Of a DNA stretch of 64,000 nucleotides, positions 62,313-64,000 are shown piece by piece. Under the pieces are notes generated by a model that was not told where the DNA came from, searched no databases, and saw nothing but the letters and a program-made list of their open reading frames with translations. Location of the stretch: assembly GCF_021272385.1 (NCBI RefSeq), contig NZ_JAJSDZ010000010.1, positions 992,001 to 1,056,000 of the forward strand, in the 5' to 3' direction. Made by a program: the position numbers and the translations under genes. Origin of the DNA: Vibrio salinus (GTDB lineage Bacteria; Pseudomonadota; Gammaproteobacteria; Enterobacterales; Vibrionaceae). Position 1 is the first letter of the stretch, and every line of letters begins with the position of its first letter.

Positions 62313-63191
62313 TCAATAGAAACCAATGGGTAAACAAAAGTCCAGTTCGAACCGTTCATCCTCTTCAATAAAGTGGTTTCGGTAATAACGAACATAAGCT
62401 GGTGTTGATTTCATTTTCATGTCGGATTCCGGTAACCATTTTTCCTGAATCAAACTAATGTGCGGCAGCAATTCCCCATATTTCCCGGTTAAATGAAATT
62501 TTGCATATAGCCCCTTAGGAATCGTCATTTGATTAACAACCGTACGAGTCTTAATTGGTGATTGTATCTCCACACAGGCAACATAACGGCATTTATCTAA
62601 ATCGACACAAATTGGGTTAGAGTGATGCAGGCCGAACTGAACATCAAAAGAACGTCCTTCAGACTGAGTCCATGCCTTAAGCACCTGCCAGGCTCTTTTA
62701 ATTGACCTGTTGTAACCAACATGTCGGACGTAAGCAACATGTCTGTCGGGTAATTCGACCAGCTCAGGTTCACTGACAGTCTGCTGTGAAATCCTCTTGT
62801 AGCTATCAGCGACCTCAGGATCCCGTAGATAGGGTTTGACCAAATTGGAATTTACCGCATTTTTCCAGTTTCCAGGAGAAACATCAAAAGCGCCTTTAAA
62901 CGCACGGGAAAAAGAAGATACTGAGCTAAATCCACAACGATTAGCGATATCTAAAACCGTGGTATGTCTATCAAACATAAGCTGATTCGCCGCATATTCT
63001 AACCGGGTTCTCTTTATATACTGGTGAACATTTTCGCCCACAACCGACTTAAATACCCGATGGAAATGCTGCTCAGAATAAGCCGCAACTTTCGCCAGCG
63101 AAGACGCGGACAACTCTTGGCTAATATCCTTATGAATCTGGTAAAGGACATCATTAATTCTGGAAATTTTTTGGGATTGTTTTTCAGACAC
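62313..63191 (-). CDS. AraC-type regulator with GyrI-like domain
   Basis: A 292-residue transcription factor. The N-terminal ~105 residues have two helix-turn-helix motifs as in AraC/Rob (SASSLAKVAAYSEQHFHRVF; TVLDIANRCGFSSVSSFSRAF). The rest (from about 130) is a GyrI-like effector-binding domain (VELPDRHVAYVRHVGYNRSI and VNQMTIPKGLYAKFHLTGKY), as in Rob or Bmr-type multi-drug sensors. It lies beside the aminotransferase that starts at 63321 on the other strand. Confidence 0.85.
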   Translation of the reverse strand: MSEKQSQKISRINDVLYQIHKDISQELSASSLAKVAAYSEQHFHRVFKSVVGENVHQYIKRTRLEYAANQLMFDRHTTVLDIANRCGFSSVSSFSRAFKGAFDVSPGNWKNAVNSNLVKPYLRDPEVADSYKRISQQTVSEPELVELPDRHVAYVRHVGYNRSIKRAWQVLKAWTQSEGRSFDVQFGLHHSNPICVDLDKCRYVACVEIQSPIKTRTVVNQMTIPKGLYAKFHLTGKYGELLPHISLIQEKWLPESDMKMKSTPAYVRYYRNHFIEEDERFELDFCLPIGFY

Positions 63192-63320
63192 AACAAATAA
63201 TCATATAAACGGACAATAATAATAGCATAAATGGACAAGCCAAAATCATCAACAATTTGTAGTCTACGTATTAAACATATTTACTGTTATTCATTAACAT
63301 ACTCAATACCGGAGCCTGCT

Positions 63321-64000
63321 ATGGAAATTGCCCAGTCATTACAAAATGTTCAATCCTCATATATCAGAGAAATTCTTGAAGCGGCAAGCGCACCGGATGT
63401 CATTTCTCTGGCGGGTGGGCTACCGGATAAAACCACTTTTCCTATCAATATCTTGCGCCCTATTTTTGAGTCGCTTGCGGATAATGAAATGGTCTTTCAA
63501 TATGGTAATACTGCTGGTTATACACCATTATTAAACCATTTAAAAAAGCGTTACCAATTACCGGAGCATCATGCTGCAGTAGTTACAACAGGCTCTCAGC
63601 AAGGTCTGGATCTTCTTGCCCGCGCCTACATCAATCCCGGCGATAAAATTGCGATGGAAGCACCGAGCTATCTGGGTGCAATGCAGGTTTTCGGGCTTGT
63701 ACAGGCCGACATTCTTCCTATCCCTCAAAATGCCGAAGGCCCGGATTTACAAGCACTAGAAATCTGTTTTCGGGAACATAAACCAAAGCTCTTCTATACC
63801 GTTCCGGATTTTCATAACCCAACCGGTGTTTCCTGGTCTTTGCCAACCCGCCGTAAAGTTGCAGAACTGTGCAATAGTTACGGTGTCACCTTAGTAGAAG
63901 ACGCACCATACAGAGAACTTCGCTTTACCGATGTCATGTTACCTATGTCCTCTTCATTCTGCCCAGATAACAGCATTGTTTTACGCTCATTTTCTAAAAT
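63321..64000 (+). CDS. PLP-dependent aminotransferase class I/II (partial)
   Basis: The reading frame is open to the window edge (226 residues). It begins EIAQSLQNVQSSYIREILEA and contains VISLAGGLPDKTTFP, the start signature of the 2-aminoadipate/KYAT-like aminotransferases, then TGSQQGLDLLARAYINPGD and VPDFHNPTGVSWSLP, with LVEDAPYRELRF and the terminal SFSK where the PLP lysine falls. The ATG at 63321 follows GGAGCC upstream. Substrate not decided. Confidence 0.8.
   Translation, partial: MEIAQSLQNVQSSYIREILEAASAPDVISLAGGLPDKTTFPINILRPIFESLADNEMVFQYGNTAGYTPLLNHLKKRYQLPEHHAAVVTTGSQQGLDLLARAYINPGDKIAMEAPSYLGAMQVFGLVQADILPIPQNAEGPDLQALEICFREHKPKLFYTVPDFHNPTGVSWSLPTRRKVAELCNSYGVTLVEDAPYRELRFTDVMLPMSSSFCPDNSIVLRSFSK

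Noticed and set aside
1..64000. tRNA or rRNA genes
   Set aside because: No T-loop or tRNA-like block with a cloverleaf was recognised by eye.

Overview
The window looks like chromosomal DNA of a Vibrio or close relative (about 42% G+C by impression). The best marker is the block at 52.3-59.7 kb. It carries a sensor kinase, a response regulator, a DUF2861-type protein, a TraF/FadL-like outer membrane protein and a 47-residue UPF0181 protein, next to pntAB. This is the arrangement of the Vibrio vxrABCDE (wigKR) cell-envelope stress locus. Nearby are a HlyU-family protein, ComFB, a GGDEF cyclase, ddl, yciH and a small family (DUF3319-like) that I associate with vibrios.

Layout. (1) 1-20.3 kb: the late virion module of a short-tailed-type prophage or phage that enters from the left edge: portal C-terminus, scaffold, N4-gp56/DUF4043-type major capsid protein, adaptor and tail proteins, a J-like fibre with FN3 and coiled-coil repeats, small internal virion proteins, two tandem microproteins and a 2454-residue polyvalent ejection-type protein. 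No terminase, lysis genes, repressor or integrase of this phage lies in the window. (2) 20.3-22.6 kb: a duplicated cold-shock leader, first in front of a frameshifted cspA-like gene and then in front of two tiny, apparently coupled ORFs; then an orphan gene and periplasmic endonuclease I. (3) 22.8-35.6 kb: a complete type I-F CRISPR-Cas system (cas1, cas2-3, cas8f, cas5f, cas7f, cas6f) with two arrays of 31 and 18 spacers. Between the arrays sits a phage Rha regulator gene preceded by what reads as a C4-type antisense RNA. The second array's leader begins with a decayed copy of the 3' end of cas6f, so the second array probably arose by duplication of the cas6f-array junction. (4) 35.8-39.3 kb: SPOR lipoprotein, D-Ala-D-Ala ligase, an atypical tyrosine recombinase, a DUF3319-like gene and yciH. 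(5) 39.3-50 kb: a carbohydrate catabolic island: LysR regulator, enolase-superfamily sugar-acid dehydratase, SLC13 permease, esterase, porin and, divergently, a GPH symporter and a cytoplasmic GH78 alpha-L-rhamnosidase. (6) 50-52.2 kb: poorly recognised small genes and a gene remnant. (7) 52.3-64 kb: conserved core: vxr operon, pntAB, hlyU-like, comFB, diguanylate cyclase, AraC/GyrI-like regulator and the start of a PLP aminotransferase.

How the parts fit together. The CRISPR region contains everything needed for adaptation (cas1, cas2-3), crRNA processing (cas6f) and interference (Cascade plus the Cas3 nuclease). The Rha/C4 cassette is a phage immunity switch lodged inside it. The catabolic island appears to import a rhamnosylated and possibly acylated oligosaccharide (porin, GPH symporter), trim it (esterase, rhamnosidase) and dehydrate a sugar acid (SLC13 plus dehydratase). 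From memory of V. cholerae gene order, yciH and the vxr operon are close neighbours, so the island looks inserted between them. Starts were chosen by ribosome binding sites and family N-termini; all family assignments are by eye.
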